DNA from: Burkholderiales bacterium
Lineage (GTDB): Bacteria; Pseudomonadota; Gammaproteobacteria; Burkholderiales; Burkholderiaceae_C
Length of the DNA stretch: 64,000 bases
Assembly (NCBI GenBank): GCA_947464185.1
Contig: CANHVY010000021.1
Location: 1-64,000, forward strand
Direction of reading: 5' to 3'
Of this stretch, positions 1 through 8,446 are shown piece after piece (within the stretch, counting starts at the first letter, position 1; the number at the start of each line of letters is the position of its first letter). The notes beneath the pieces are model-generated. The model searched no databases, was not told where the DNA came from, and saw nothing but the letters and a program-made list of their open reading frames with translations. Made by a program: the position numbers and the translations under genes.

Positions 1-84
1 CAAGTCGGCCTTGGTCAGCGTGGGCGTCTCCAGGGACTGCAAGAGGGCACTGACCGCAGGGACGTTGGGAATCTGGTCGTTCAT
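1..84 (-). CDS. ihfA: Integration host factor subunit alpha, N-terminal fragment
   Basis: Only the first 28 codons are in the window; the gene continues off the left edge. The reverse strand reads MNDQIPNVPAVSALLQSLE and then the start of the conserved LTKADL helix. IHF-alpha is one half of a DNA-bending heterodimer used in recombination, replication and transcription. The roughly 20 residues before the LTKA motif match the extended N-terminus I associate with burkholderial IhfA, which is absent in E. coli. A GGAG Shine-Dalgarno sequence lies 8 nt before the ATG. The gene starts 26 nt after the pheT stop, which is the classic pheT-ihfA order and indicates co-transcription. It is too short for the ORF track. 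Confidence 0.85.
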   Translation of the reverse strand, partial: MNDQIPNVPAVSALLQSLETPTLTKADL

Positions 85-110
85 GTGCAATGCTCCAGGC
101 GGGTGTCCGT

Positions 111-2534
111 TCAGACCCGCAAGCGGGCGCCACAGGCCGCTGCGGCACGTTGCACCGCCGCGGCCACGGTGGCGTCGATACGGGCGTCGATCAGGGTCGT
201 GGCATCGTCCAGAAGTTCGAGCCTGACGGCCAGACTGTGTTCGTCAGCGGTCATGCCGTCCACGGGTTGCGCCGGCTTGTAGATGTCGAACAGAGTGGCC
301 TGGCGCACCAGGCCCTCGGGATCCGACCGCAAGGCCCTCAACAGGGTGTCGTGCGACACATGCTCCCGTACCCACAGGGCCACGTCGCGTTGCGCTGCCT
401 GCTGCCGGGCGACAGGTTCAAACGCAGGCACTGTCCGCATCAGCACGTCGTCCAACGCAAGTTCGAAGAGCATCGGCGCCGAGGGAAGGTCTTGGGCCTG
501 TCGCCACTTGGGGTGGAGTTCACCTACATGGCCCAGCACCCGCCCATTCCATTCCACACGCGCGCACCGTCCGGGATGCATCGCCGGATGCACATCGGCA
601 TGGAAGCTCAGCGCCTGCCCGGCAAGCAGCGCTTGCAGGTCGCCTTTGACGTCGAAGAAGTCGATGGCACGTTCGCGCTCGCCCCATTGCAACTCGTCCA
701 CCGGCCCCCAGGCCAGACCCGCCACACGCGTCGGCTGGTCCACCCCCGCCACCGCTAGAGGCCCATCCTGGACTGAATCGTCACGCCTGAAGACGCGGCC
801 GATCTCGAACACCCGGACCCGGGTCGCCTTGCGCGCGAGGTTCGTCTTGAGCACGCCAACGAGGCTGCCCAGGAGCGAAGAACGCATGACCGCCAGGGGG
901 GCCGCGATGGGGTTCAGCACGCGGATCGGGTCGACGTTGCCCGCCAGTTCCAGCTCCGTGCGCTCTTCGACGAAGCTGAAACTGATGGTCTCGTGATAGC
1001 CCAGGGCGGCCAGCGATCTGCGCAGCGCGTGTGCGGATACCCTCCCTTCGCGCTGCGGACGCGAGATCACCGGCGCGTGCGGAGGGGTCGCGGGCAGGTG
1101 CTGCAGACCGATGACCCGGATGACCTCCTCGATCAGGTCTTCCTCGATGGCCAGATCAAAGCGCCACGCCGGGGGTGTGACCACCAAGGTGTCGCCCTGC
1201 TGCTCGAAGGCCAGCCCCAATCTCTGGAAAACCTGCGCGCACTGCGCAACCGTCAATGGCATGCCCAGCACCTTCGACGCACGCGGTACGCGCAAGGTGA
1301 TGGGTTGACGCTGCGGCAGCGCCAGCGTCTGGTCGTCGATGGGGCCGGCCTCACCACCACAAATCTGCTGGATCAGCGCGGTGATGTGCTCGATGTGCTG
1401 CACCGTGAGCGAGGGATCCACGCCACGCTCGAAGCGGTGTCCGGCGTCGGTGGAGAAGTTGAAACGGCGCGAACGGCCTGCCACCGCCTCGGGCCACCAG
1501 AAGGCGGCCTCGACGTAAACGTTGCGGGTGTCGTCGCTGACGGCCGTGGCGTCCCCGCCCATGATGCCGGCCAACGACTCCACGGCCTGCGTGTCCGCGA
1601 TCACCCCCACCTGCTCGTCCACTTCGATGGTGTTGCCGTTGAGCAGCTTCAAGGTCTCGCCGGGCTGCCCCCAGCGCACCACCAGCTTGTCGTGGATCTT
1701 GTCCAGATCGAAGATGTGGCTGGGCCGTCCGTACTCGAACATCACGTAATTCGAGATGTCCACCAGGGCATTCACCGAGCGCTGGCCGCAACGCGCCAGG
1801 CGGCTCACCATCCAGACGGGCGTCTGGGCGGCCGTGTTCACACCGCGCACGATGCGGCCAGAAAAGCGGCCGCAAAGATCGGCTGCCTTCACCTCCACGG
1901 GCAACTTGTCCTGATGCGTGGGACTCACCGGTGTGAAGGCGGGCGTCTTCAGGGGCGCGCCAGTCAAAGCCGAGACCTCGCGCGCAATCCCGTACACGCT
2001 CAACGCATGCCCCAGGTTGGGCGTGAGCTTCAGCGAGAACAGGGTGTCATCCAACGCCAGAGCCTCACGCACGTCCTGCCCGATGGGCGTGTCGGCGGGC
2101 AGCTCCATCAGGCCGGCATGGTCTTCCGAGAGCTTGAGCTCACGAGCAGAACACAGCATGCCGAAGCTCTCCACCCCACGCAGCTTGCCCACGCCGATCT
2201 TGAAGGGCTTGCCATCCTCTCCGGGGGGCAACTCGGCGCCCATCAGGGCCAGCGGCACGCGGATGCCCGCACGGGCGTTGGGTGCGCCACAGACGATCTG
2301 CAAAGGCCCTTGGGCGGAATGCGGTCCGGCGTCCACCTTGCACACGCGCAGCTTGTCGGCATTGGGGTGCTGCACGGCCTCGAGGATCTCGGCCACGACG
2401 ATGCCGTGGAAGGCAGGGGCGACGGGCTTCAGCTCTTCGACCTCCATGCCCGACATGGTGAGAAGCTCGGCCAAAGCTTGAGTGGTCAACGGCGGATCGC
2501 AGAACTCGCGCAGCCAGGATTCCGGGAATTGCAT
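111..2534 (-). CDS. pheT: Phenylalanine--tRNA ligase beta subunit
   Basis: This is the large subunit of the (alpha-beta)2 phenylalanyl-tRNA synthetase, which charges tRNA-Phe in the cytoplasm. At 807 aa it is full length for the family. It begins with the typical MQFPESWLREFC. An OB-fold tRNA-binding domain follows (about residues 40-150, containing VCKVDAG and VCGAPN), then the B3/B4 editing region and the B5 and catalytic-like core (HRFERGVDPSL). The C-terminal FDX-ACB anticodon-binding domain covers about the last 95 residues (PAFEPVARQQAAQRDVALWV). It lies 76 nt after pheS and 26 nt before ihfA on the same strand, so it is part of the long thrS-to-ihfA operon. Confidence 0.97.
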   Translation of the reverse strand: MQFPESWLREFCDPPLTTQALAELLTMSGMEVEELKPVAPAFHGIVVAEILEAVQHPNADKLRVCKVDAGPHSAQGPLQIVCGAPNARAGIRVPLALMGAELPPGEDGKPFKIGVGKLRGVESFGMLCSARELKLSEDHAGLMELPADTPIGQDVREALALDDTLFSLKLTPNLGHALSVYGIAREVSALTGAPLKTPAFTPVSPTHQDKLPVEVKAADLCGRFSGRIVRGVNTAAQTPVWMVSRLARCGQRSVNALVDISNYVMFEYGRPSHIFDLDKIHDKLVVRWGQPGETLKLLNGNTIEVDEQVGVIADTQAVESLAGIMGGDATAVSDDTRNVYVEAAFWWPEAVAGRSRRFNFSTDAGHRFERGVDPSLTVQHIEHITALIQQICGGEAGPIDDQTLALPQRQPITLRVPRASKVLGMPLTVAQCAQVFQRLGLAFEQQGDTLVVTPPAWRFDLAIEEDLIEEVIRVIGLQHLPATPPHAPVISRPQREGRVSAHALRRSLAALGYHETISFSFVEERTELELAGNVDPIRVLNPIAAPLAVMRSSLLGSLVGVLKTNLARKATRVRVFEIGRVFRRDDSVQDGPLAVAGVDQPTRVAGLAWGPVDELQWGERERAIDFFDVKGDLQALLAGQALSFHADVHPAMHPGRCARVEWNGRVLGHVGELHPKWRQAQDLPSAPMLFELALDDVLMRTVPAFEPVARQQAAQRDVALWVREHVSHDTLLRALRSDPEGLVRQATLFDIYKPAQPVDGMTADEHSLAVRLELLDDATTLIDARIDATVAAAVQRAAAACGARLRV

Positions 2535-2610
2535 CTTGAGGCTCGGAAAGGGTTCGTTCGAGATCAGTGAAGGCGCAAGGCGGTGCTGGTCGAAGCAGAC
2601 TTGCAGCGGC

Positions 2611-3654
2611 TCAGCGGAACTGCGACAGGAAGCGCAGGTCGTTCTCGAAGAAGAGTCGCAAATCGCTGACGCCGTAGCGCAGCATGGTCAGGCGGTCGGG
2701 GCCCATGCCGAAGGCGAAGCCGATGTATCGCTCCGGGTCCAGGCCGTAGTTGCGCACCACGTTCGGGTGCACCTGGCCAGAGCCCGCCAGTTCGAGCCAG
2801 CGGCCTTTCAGCGGGCCGGTGGCGAACATCATGTCGATCTCGGCGCTGGGCTCGGTGAAGGGAAAGTAGCTGGGACGAAACCGTGTCTCGATGCCTTCAT
2901 CCTCGAAGAACCGACGCAGGAAGTCGGTGAAGACGACCTTCAGATCTTTGAAACTGATGTGTTCGCCGATCCACAGTCCCTCGCATTGATGAAACATCGG
3001 CGAGTGCGTGGCATCGCTGTCCACGCGGTAGGTGCGGCCCGGCGCGATCACGCGGATCTCGGGCATCGGGTCCTGGCCGGCATGGGCCGCAGCGTGCATG
3101 CGGGCGTAGCGTACCTGCATGGGGCTGGTGTGTGGGCGCAGGTTGAGCCAGCGCCCGTCAGCGTCCTTCACGTCCACGTAGAAGGTGTCCTGCATCGAAC
3201 GCGCCGGGTGATTCTCCGGGTTGTTCAAGGCCGTGAAGCTCATCCAGTCGGTCTCGATCTCGGGGCCTTCGGCCACGTCAAAACCCATGGAGCCGAAGAT
3301 GGCCTCGATGCGCTCGATCGTGCGGCTGACCGGATGCAGGCTGCCCGGCCCTCTCTGACGGCCGGGCAGCGTGACATCCAGGGCCTGGGCCTTCAACTGC
3401 GCCTGCAGTTCAGCGTCGGCCAAGGCCTCGCGACGGGCCTGCAGAGCCTGCTCGATGCCCATTTTCAATCGGTTGATGTCAGCGCCGCGGGATTTCTTTT
3501 CCTCGGGGCTCAAAGCGCCCAAGCCTTTGAGCAGCTCGGTCACGCGACCGAACTTGCCGAGGAAGCGGGCCTTGGCGTTCTCCAGTTCTGCTGCGGTGGG
3601 TGCAGCATCAAACTCGGAGGCAGCCTGCGCGAGCAGGGGATCGAGATCGTTCAT
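2611..3654 (-). CDS. pheS: Phenylalanine--tRNA ligase alpha subunit
   Basis: This is the catalytic alpha subunit of phenylalanyl-tRNA synthetase, a class II enzyme that forms Phe-AMP and transfers Phe to tRNA-Phe together with PheT. The 347-aa length is normal. An N-terminal coiled-coil arm (about residues 1-90) precedes the class II core. Visible core motifs are [14 protein letters not shown] (motif 1 region), FHQCEGLWI (motif 2 region) and [13 protein letters not shown] (motif 3). The gene follows rplT by about 105 nt. That gap holds a strong hairpin and then an intrinsic terminator (separate entries), so its expression is probably attenuated relative to the upstream ribosomal genes. Confidence 0.97.
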   Translation of the reverse strand: MNDLDPLLAQAASEFDAAPTAAELENAKARFLGKFGRVTELLKGLGALSPEEKKSRGADINRLKMGIEQALQARREALADAELQAQLKAQALDVTLPGRQRGPGSLHPVSRTIERIEAIFGSMGFDVAEGPEIETDWMSFTALNNPENHPARSMQDTFYVDVKDADGRWLNLRPHTSPMQVRYARMHAAAHAGQDPMPEIRVIAPGRTYRVDSDATHSPMFHQCEGLWIGEHISFKDLKVVFTDFLRRFFEDEGIETRFRPSYFPFTEPSAEIDMMFATGPLKGRWLELAGSGQVHPNVVRNYGLDPERYIGFAFGMGPDRLTMLRYGVSDLRLFFENDLRFLSQFR

Positions 3655-3686
3655 CGGATGCGTTGGGGTAAACGACGTCGGAAACG

Positions 3687-3716
3687 AAAAGAGGCCGCCA
3701 CGAGGTGACGGCCTCT
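3687..3716 (-). terminator. Intrinsic terminator/attenuator between rplT and pheS
   Basis: On the minus strand a perfect 8-bp stem, AGAGGCCG/CGGCCTCT, is followed directly by TTTT. Its loop contains CACCTCGTG, which can itself pair and lengthen the helix. It sits 43 nt downstream of the rplT stop and about 30 nt upstream of the pheS ATG. Because both neighbours are read in the same direction, it should act as a partial terminator that lowers pheST relative to rplT. E. coli pheST is also attenuated, through the PheM leader peptide. I see no Phe-rich leader ORF here, so the read-through mechanism is unknown. Confidence 0.75.
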
Positions 3717-3728
3717 GGAATGCTTGCC

Positions 3729-3753
3729 GGCACCAGGGGGCTGCCCCGGTGCC
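3729..3753 (-). promoter_or_regulatory. Second strong hairpin in the rplT-pheS spacer
   Basis: GGCACC pairs with GGTGCC, and an inner GGGG pairs with CCCC around a small loop, with a one-base bulge. The hairpin lies just after the rplT stop and before the terminator hairpin and has no T-run. It could protect the rplT mRNA 3' end, act as a processing site, or compete in folding with the downstream terminator. The role is inferred; only the fold potential is visible. Confidence 0.45.
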
Positions 3754-3759
3754 GCATCA

Positions 3760-4116
3760 TCAAGCCAGTTGAGCCTTCACCTTGTCCACGATGCTGGCAA
3801 AGCCAGCAGGGTCGTTGACAGCCAGATCGGCGAGGACCTTGCGGTCGATGTCGATCTGCGCCTTCTTCAGGCCGGCCATGAACTTGCTGTAGGTGACGCC
3901 CATCGACCGGGAAGCCGCGTTGATACGGGCGATCCACAGTTGACGGAACACCCGCTTGCGGGTGCGGCGGTCACGGTAGGCGTACTGACCGGCCTTCATC
4001 ACCGCCTGCTTGGCGATGCGGAAGACGTTCTTGCGGCGGCCGCGGAAGCCCTTGGCGAGCTTCAGGATCTTCTTGTGGCGGGCGTGTGCGGTGACACCAC
4101 GTTTGACGCGAGGCAT
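3760..4116 (-). CDS. rplT: 50S ribosomal protein L20
   Basis: L20 is needed early in 50S assembly and binds 23S rRNA. The 118-aa length is standard and the basic sequence opens [19 protein letters not shown], followed by the conserved GYRGRR-like GFRGRRKN and [16 protein letters not shown] segments. It follows rpmI by 29 nt. In E. coli L20 represses rpmI-rplT translation by binding the leader mRNA. Whether that operator exists here cannot be decided by eye, although strong hairpins occupy the infC-rpmI spacer. Confidence 0.98.
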   Translation of the reverse strand: MPRVKRGVTAHARHKKILKLAKGFRGRRKNVFRIAKQAVMKAGQYAYRDRRTRKRVFRQLWIARINAASRSMGVTYSKFMAGLKKAQIDIDRKVLADLAVNDPAGFASIVDKVKAQLA

Positions 4117-4145
4117 ATGTGTGCTCCTTGTTCAGTGGTGGTGGA

Positions 4146-4349
4146 TCAGAGACCGGCAAACGGCAGCATCGCTGCCATGTGGCCCATGTTGGTCTCGTGC
4201 ACAGTGGCCGCGCCGCGCAGATGGCGCTTGCGGGTGGTGCTCTTCTTGGTGAGGATGTGGCGCTTGAACGCCTGTCCACGCTTGACGGTACCGCCGGGGC
4301 GGACGCGGAAGCGCTTCTTGGCGCTGCTCTTGGTCTTCATCTTGGGCAT
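4146..4349 (-). CDS. rpmI: 50S ribosomal protein L35
   Basis: This is a small basic 50S protein of 67 aa, the family's usual size. It begins [20 protein letters not shown] and ends in the burkholderial pattern [16 protein letters not shown]. An AGGAG Shine-Dalgarno sequence precedes the ATG. It lies between infC and rplT in the canonical order, and its long upstream spacer carries two hairpins described separately. Confidence 0.97.
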   Translation of the reverse strand: MPKMKTKSSAKKRFRVRPGGTVKRGQAFKRHILTKKSTTRKRHLRGAATVHETNMGHMAAMLPFAGL

Positions 4350-4506
4350 GACTGCTCCTGTTGTTGGACACCTTTGCAGGCGACCGCAAACCTCGCGGTG
4401 CTTGTTGGGCCTGCATCGGCTTGTAGTCGGCTCTTTCGTGGGCTTGCACCCGCTCGGGAACCCTCATCATCAGCCCGCCCCGTTTCCGGGAGCCGGCTGT
4501 TTCAGC

Positions 4507-4571
4507 CGTCTGCCGGAAAGCCCGGCAGACGAGTGATCTTCAAAAAAACTCCGGCCTCGAAGGATCCGAGG
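4507..4571 (-). promoter_or_regulatory. infC-rpmI spacer hairpins with T-run
   Basis: Three nucleotides after the infC stop, the minus strand can form a CCTCG/CGAGG stem, or a bulged CTCGG/CCGGAG stem that abuts seven T residues (4542-4548). This is a plausible weak terminator. Ten bases beyond the T-run is a perfect 10-bp hairpin, CGTCTGCCGG/CCGGCAGACG, with a 5-nt loop (4507-4531). Together they make a structured leader of about 224 nt in front of rpmI. This is the place where E. coli has the L20 translational operator and an internal promoter. Function is inferred from position and fold only. Confidence 0.5.
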
Positions 4572-4573
4572 TC

Positions 4574-5122
4574 CTACTTGCGCTTGGGCGCCAGCACCAT
4601 GATCATCTGGCGGCCTTCAAGCTTGGGCATGTGTTCCACGACCGCCACGTCGGCCAGCTCGTCACGGATGCGCTCCAACAGGCGCATGCCGATGTCCTGG
4701 TGCGTGATCTCGCGGCCGCGGAACCGCAGTGTGACCTTGCCCTTGTCGCCGTCATCGGCGATGAAGCGCCGCAGGTTGCGCATCTTGATCTGGTAGTCAC
4801 CCTCGTCGGTGCCCGGACGGAACTTGACTTCCTTGATCTCGATGACCTTTTGCTTGGACTTGGCCTCCGCGGCCTTCTTCTGCTCCTGGTACTTGAACTT
4901 GCCGTAGTCCATGAGGCGACACACCGGAGGGTCTGCCACAGCCGCGATCTCGACCAGATCTACATCGAGCTCACCGGCCATTCGAAGCGCGTCCATCAAG
5001 CTGACGATGCCGAGCGGCTCATTCTCGACACCGTTGAGGCGCACCTGCGGCGCCATGATTTCGCGGTTCAGCCTGTGCTTGCGCTCCGCGTTCGGCACGC
5101 GGCGGTCCATGAAGGTAGCGAT
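4574..5122 (-). CDS. infC: Translation initiation factor IF-3 (AUC start)
   Basis: IF-3 dissociates idle ribosomes and proofreads the initiator tRNA-start codon match. The ORF track begins at an ATG (5110). I place the start four codons upstream at an in-frame ATC (5122-5120). It has a GAGGGG Shine-Dalgarno sequence exactly 8 nt before it, while the ATG would be 20 nt away. This gives (I)[21 protein letters not shown], in line with related proteins. Use of a non-AUG start is the known basis of infC autoregulation (AUU in E. coli). The N-domain ([13 protein letters not shown]), linker, and C-domain ([12 protein letters not shown]) are intact. The C-terminus ends APKRK. Confidence 0.93.
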   Translation of the reverse strand: MATFMDRRVPNAERKHRLNREIMAPQVRLNGVENEPLGIVSLMDALRMAGELDVDLVEIAAVADPPVCRLMDYGKFKYQEQKKAAEAKSKQKVIEIKEVKFRPGTDEGDYQIKMRNLRRFIADDGDKGKVTLRFRGREITHQDIGMRLLERIRDELADVAVVEHMPKLEGRQMIMVLAPKRK

Positions 5123-5194
5123 GGTTCAAACCCCTCTGTGCAACCCCTAGGCAATGCGGGGCCGCCTTGAAAATGAATCGGGCGCGACGAGGAC

Positions 5195-7102
5195 TCAGGC
5201 CTTGCGGGCAATGTCACCCAGCAGCTTCGCAGAGAAGTCTTCTAGGGGCATCACGCCCAGGTCAATAGACCCTCGTGCGCGCACCGCAACAGCCCCGCTT
5301 GCCTTCTCCTTGTCACCCACGACCAGGATGTACGGGACCTTTTGCATCGAATGCTCACGGATTTTATAGTTGATTTTCTCGTTTCGAGCATCAACCGACA
5401 CCCTAACTCCTTGTTTTTGCAGCGTTTTCGCCACTTCTCTTGCGTATTCGTGCTGTTGATCGGTGATCGGGCACACCACCGCCTGCTCAGGCGCCAGCCA
5501 GGCTGGCAGCGCTCCGGCGTGCTGTTCGATCAGGATGCCGATGAAACGCTCCAGGCTGCCGACGATGGCACGGTGCAACATCACGGGGTGGCGACGTGAG
5601 CCGTCGTCGGACACGTACTCGGCGTCCAGGCGCTCGGCCATGGAGAAGTCCACCTGGATGGTGCCGCACTGCCACTGCCGGCCGATGGCATCTTTGAGGG
5701 TGTACTCCACCTTGGGGCCGTAGAACGCGCCGTCGCCTTCGGCGATGACGAATTCCACGCCCGAGCGGCGCAGGCTCTCCATCAGCGCATGCTCGGCCTT
5801 GTCCCAGACCTCATCAGACCCGATGCGCGCTGCCGGACGGGTGGCCACCTTGTAGAGGATGTCGGTGAAGCCGAAGTCTGCGTAGACCTTCTGCAGCAGT
5901 GCGGTGTAGGCCACGCACTCGTCCAGGATCATGTCCTCGGTGCAGAAGATGTGGCCGTCGTCCTGCGTGAAGCCGCGTACCCGCATGATGCCGTGCAATC
6001 CGCCCGTGGGCTCGTTGCGGTGGCATTGGCCGAACTCGCCATAGCGCAGCGGCAGGTCGCGGTAGCTCTTGATGCCCTGCTTGAAGATCAGGATGTGGCC
6101 CGGGCAGTTCATCGGCTTCAGGGCGTAGTCGCGCTTCTCGCTCTCGGTCGTGAACATGTTGTCGCGGTACTTGTCCCAGTGGCCCGTCTTTTCCCACAGC
6201 GCCTTGTCCAGGATCTGCGGACCCTTGACCTCCTGGTAGCCGTTGTCACGGTACACCTGGCGCATGTACTGCTCCACGCCCTGCCACACCGTCCAGCCCT
6301 TGGGGTGCCAGAACACCACGCCGGGGGCGTGGTCGTCGATGTGGAAGAAGTCCAGTTCACGGCCGAGCTTGCGGTGGTCGCGCTTCTCGGCCTCCTCCAG
6401 CATGAGGAGGTACTTCTGCAGGTCGTCCTTGGTGGCCCAGGCCGTGCCGTAAATGCGCTGCAGCATCTCGTTGCGGTGGTCGCCGCGCCAGTAGGCGCCG
6501 GCCACCTTCATCAGCTTGAAGTGCTTGAGCTTGCCGGTACTGGGCACGTGCGGGCCGCGGCACAGGTCCTCGAAGCCGCCTTCGCGGTAGAGGGACACGT
6601 CCTGCCCCTCGGGGATGCTGGCGATGATCTCGGCCTTGTAATGCTCGCCCAGGCCTTTGAAGTAGGCCACGGCCTCGTCGCGCGGCAGCACGCGGCGCTC
6701 GACCTTCTCGTCCTTGCGGGCGAGTTCGGTCATGCGCGCCTCGATGGCAGCCAAGTCCTCCGGCGTGAACGGACGCTTGTAGGCGAAGTCGTAATAGAAG
6801 CCGTGCTCGATGACCGGGCCGATGGTGACTTGCGCCTCGGGAAACAGTTGCTTGACGGCGTAGGCCAACAGGTGGGCCGTGGAATGCCGGATCATCTCCA
6901 AGCCGTCGGCATCGCGGTCGGTGACGATGGCCAGGCGGGCATCGGTGTCGATGCGGCGGCTCAGATCGACGGGCTGGCCATCGACCTTGCCACCCAGGGC
7001 GGCCTTGGCCAGGCCGGCACCGATGGAGGCGGCCACCTCGGCCACGGTCACGGGAGCAGGGAATGCACGTTGCGAGCCGTCGGGCAGCGTGATGTTCAGC
7101 AT
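5195..7102 (-). CDS. thrS: Threonine--tRNA ligase
   Basis: This class II synthetase charges tRNA-Thr in the cytoplasm. The 635-aa length is normal. The N-terminal TGS domain begins [14 protein letters not shown]. The second editing domain carries [15 protein letters not shown] and the SXXRGPHVP-like region. The catalytic core shows [22 protein letters not shown] (motif 2) and the C-terminal [13 protein letters not shown] (motif 3), followed by the anticodon-binding domain. A TGGAG Shine-Dalgarno sequence lies 7 nt before the ATG. It is the first gene of the operon reading through infC. Its leader has a Thr-rich mini-ORF and terminator hairpin, suggesting attenuation by charged tRNA-Thr. Confidence 0.98.
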   Translation of the reverse strand: MLNITLPDGSQRAFPAPVTVAEVAASIGAGLAKAALGGKVDGQPVDLSRRIDTDARLAIVTDRDADGLEMIRHSTAHLLAYAVKQLFPEAQVTIGPVIEHGFYYDFAYKRPFTPEDLAAIEARMTELARKDEKVERRVLPRDEAVAYFKGLGEHYKAEIIASIPEGQDVSLYREGGFEDLCRGPHVPSTGKLKHFKLMKVAGAYWRGDHRNEMLQRIYGTAWATKDDLQKYLLMLEEAEKRDHRKLGRELDFFHIDDHAPGVVFWHPKGWTVWQGVEQYMRQVYRDNGYQEVKGPQILDKALWEKTGHWDKYRDNMFTTESEKRDYALKPMNCPGHILIFKQGIKSYRDLPLRYGEFGQCHRNEPTGGLHGIMRVRGFTQDDGHIFCTEDMILDECVAYTALLQKVYADFGFTDILYKVATRPAARIGSDEVWDKAEHALMESLRRSGVEFVIAEGDGAFYGPKVEYTLKDAIGRQWQCGTIQVDFSMAERLDAEYVSDDGSRRHPVMLHRAIVGSLERFIGILIEQHAGALPAWLAPEQAVVCPITDQQHEYAREVAKTLQKQGVRVSVDARNEKINYKIREHSMQKVPYILVVGDKEKASGAVAVRARGSIDLGVMPLEDFSAKLLGDIARKA

Positions 7103-7119
7103 GTGAATCTCCAGGCAAC

Positions 7120-7145
7120 AAAAAAGCGCGGTGGGGGCCGCGCTT
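7120..7145 (-). terminator. Intrinsic terminator in the thrS leader
   Basis: The minus strand folds into a perfect 8-bp stem, AAGCGCGG/CCGCGCTT, with a 6-nt loop. It runs directly into six T residues that end 18 nt before the thrS ATG. It cannot serve the plus strand because no T-run follows there. Six bases of its ascending arm (GCGGCC, 7136-7141) are also complementary to an upstream GGCCGC (7175-7180), giving a mutually exclusive antiterminator. It may instead be the late terminator of the patatin gene, whose stop is about 135 nt upstream. Confidence 0.75.
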
Positions 7146-7184
7146 CATGGGTCATTAATTGGGGACGTGATGATGCGGCCGGGG

Positions 7185-7226
7185 TCAGACCTCGGTGAGG
7201 GAGGAGGACGTAGTCCGCGGTGTCAT
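7185..7226 (-). CDS. Putative thrS leader peptide (Thr/Ser-rich)
   Basis: A 13-codon ORF encodes MTPRTTSSSLTEV, with four Thr and three Ser codons. It ends 40 nt before the terminator hairpin upstream of thrS. An in-frame upstream ATG at 7256 would give a 23-residue version starting MARTGKARR with one more Thr. An AAGG lies 11 nt before the shorter start; the longer start has no clear Shine-Dalgarno sequence. Threonine codons are enriched in just the place expected for ribosome-mediated attenuation of a threonyl-tRNA synthetase. This is inference; no translation evidence is visible. Confidence 0.45.
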   Translation of the reverse strand: MTPRTTSSSLTEV

Positions 7227-7272
7227 AACCCGTCGTGCCTTTCCCGTTCTTGCCATCGTTGAAGGTAAAAGC

Positions 7273-7278
7273 ATTGTA
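7273..7278 (-). promoter_or_regulatory. Candidate -10 element for the thrS operon
   Basis: The minus strand reads TACAAT, a good sigma-70 -10 hexamer, preceded by TGAC, which resembles an extended -10. No good -35 is visible at 16-18 nt. It lies at the very end of the upstream patatin gene, so the transcript would have a leader of about 165 nt that includes the mini-ORF and hairpin. The call rests on the hexamer and its position. Confidence 0.4.
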
Positions 7279-7279
7279 G

Positions 7280-8350
7280 TCAGAGCAATGGCAGCGGCTC
7301 GAATGAATCGCGCATCGCCAGACCGGCAAACTCTTCGGCGAGTTGCTGGCTCTGCGCGACGGCCGTGCGCCATACGCGCTGCCGCCCGGCTTCATCGTCG
7401 GCAAAGGTCTTGAAGTCGCTGCGGTCCGGCAGCTTGCCGCCCGGCAGCGTGGCCACCCAATCGGGGCTGGGGCTCAGCAGCACCAGGTTGTCCAGCGCGG
7501 GCGTGGCCCTGTGGCGCGCCTTCCAGGCCTTGTCCAGCCAGCCCGGCACCACCGTGGGCTGGAAGTGCGGATACAGCACCAGACCGTCGTCCATGTCGGC
7601 ATACGGCCAGTGCAGGTGGTAGTCGGTGATGCCGCCATCCCAGTAGGCGCCGCGCGGGCCGCCTGGAATGTCGTGCACCGCCTTGAGCCAGAACGGGATG
7701 GAGCAACTGGCGAGCACGGCCGGTGAGAGATTGCCCGCATTCAGCACCGCTTGCCGGGTGCGGAAGTCTTTCAGCGCCATTGGCAGCGGATCGCGCGGGT
7801 CGCTGAACACCACACGCTCCAGCCAAGCCCCCAGCGCGCGGCGGTGCACCGCGTTGGCAACAAAGGCCCCGGCGTACCCCAGGGGCGTGCGCAGGCGCCC
7901 TTCCCTGCCCAGCACGTGGCGCCCGTGGCTCGTGACCACATGCAGGCGCCGGCGCGGGTGCGACAGGATCTCGCCGGCTCGGGCACCCAGGCGCTCCAGG
8001 ATTTTCTGCCCGAAAGCGCGGCTCACCACCTCGGCCGTGGGTTGTCGCCCGGGCTCGTGGTCGTAAGTCTGGGTGACATAGTCTTCGGCCAGCTGCGCCA
8101 AGGCCGCATCGGCGTCCGGCAGGCAGGCGCAGGCCATGCGCCAGGCGCCGATGGAGGCGCCCACGAGGTGGATGACCTGCGGCGCATCTCTCAGCCACTC
8201 AGCGAACAGAAACCGGTCCAGCGGGTTGAGCACCAGGCCCTTGGGCCCGCCCGCAGCCCCCGGCAGCAGGCGCACGTCCTGCGCGCGCAGGCCTTGCTCA
8301 CGCAGAAGGGCCGCAGCGCGCGGGCCGGCATGCACCTGGAGCGCCTGCAC
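7280..8350 (-). CDS. Patatin-like phospholipase family protein
   Basis: This is a predicted lipid acyl hydrolase of 356 aa. The patatin Ser-Asp dyad is visible: nucleophile elbow GASIG at residues 64-68 (Ser66) and WDGGITDYH near residue 235. An oxyanion-type loop, GAAGGPKGL, lies near residues 31-39. I see no signal peptide or membrane segment, so it is probably cytoplasmic. It lies upstream of thrS on the same strand but is separated from it by thrS's own leader. The next gene upstream is the M20 amidohydrolase, about 96 nt away. The substrate is unknown. Confidence 0.85.
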   Translation of the reverse strand: MQALQVHAGPRAAALLREQGLRAQDVRLLPGAAGGPKGLVLNPLDRFLFAEWLRDAPQVIHLVGASIGAWRMACACLPDADAALAQLAEDYVTQTYDHEPGRQPTAEVVSRAFGQKILERLGARAGEILSHPRRRLHVVTSHGRHVLGREGRLRTPLGYAGAFVANAVHRRALGAWLERVVFSDPRDPLPMALKDFRTRQAVLNAGNLSPAVLASCSIPFWLKAVHDIPGGPRGAYWDGGITDYHLHWPYADMDDGLVLYPHFQPTVVPGWLDKAWKARHRATPALDNLVLLSPSPDWVATLPGGKLPDRSDFKTFADDEAGRQRVWRTAVAQSQQLAEEFAGLAMRDSFEPLPLL

Positions 8351-8446
8351 AGGTTGGGACTTCCCGATCAGATCGCGCCGACCTGCAAGGTCAGCAGCTG
8401 CCAGGCATCACGCGGCGGCGAGCACCGCGCAGTGCGCGCTGGCGGA

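Noticed and set aside
7103-7280. tRNA gene or T-box upstream of thrS
   Set aside because: No GGTTCGAAT-type T-arm, CCA end or cloverleaf was found, and T-box leaders are not expected in betaproteobacteria. The leader-peptide model fits better.
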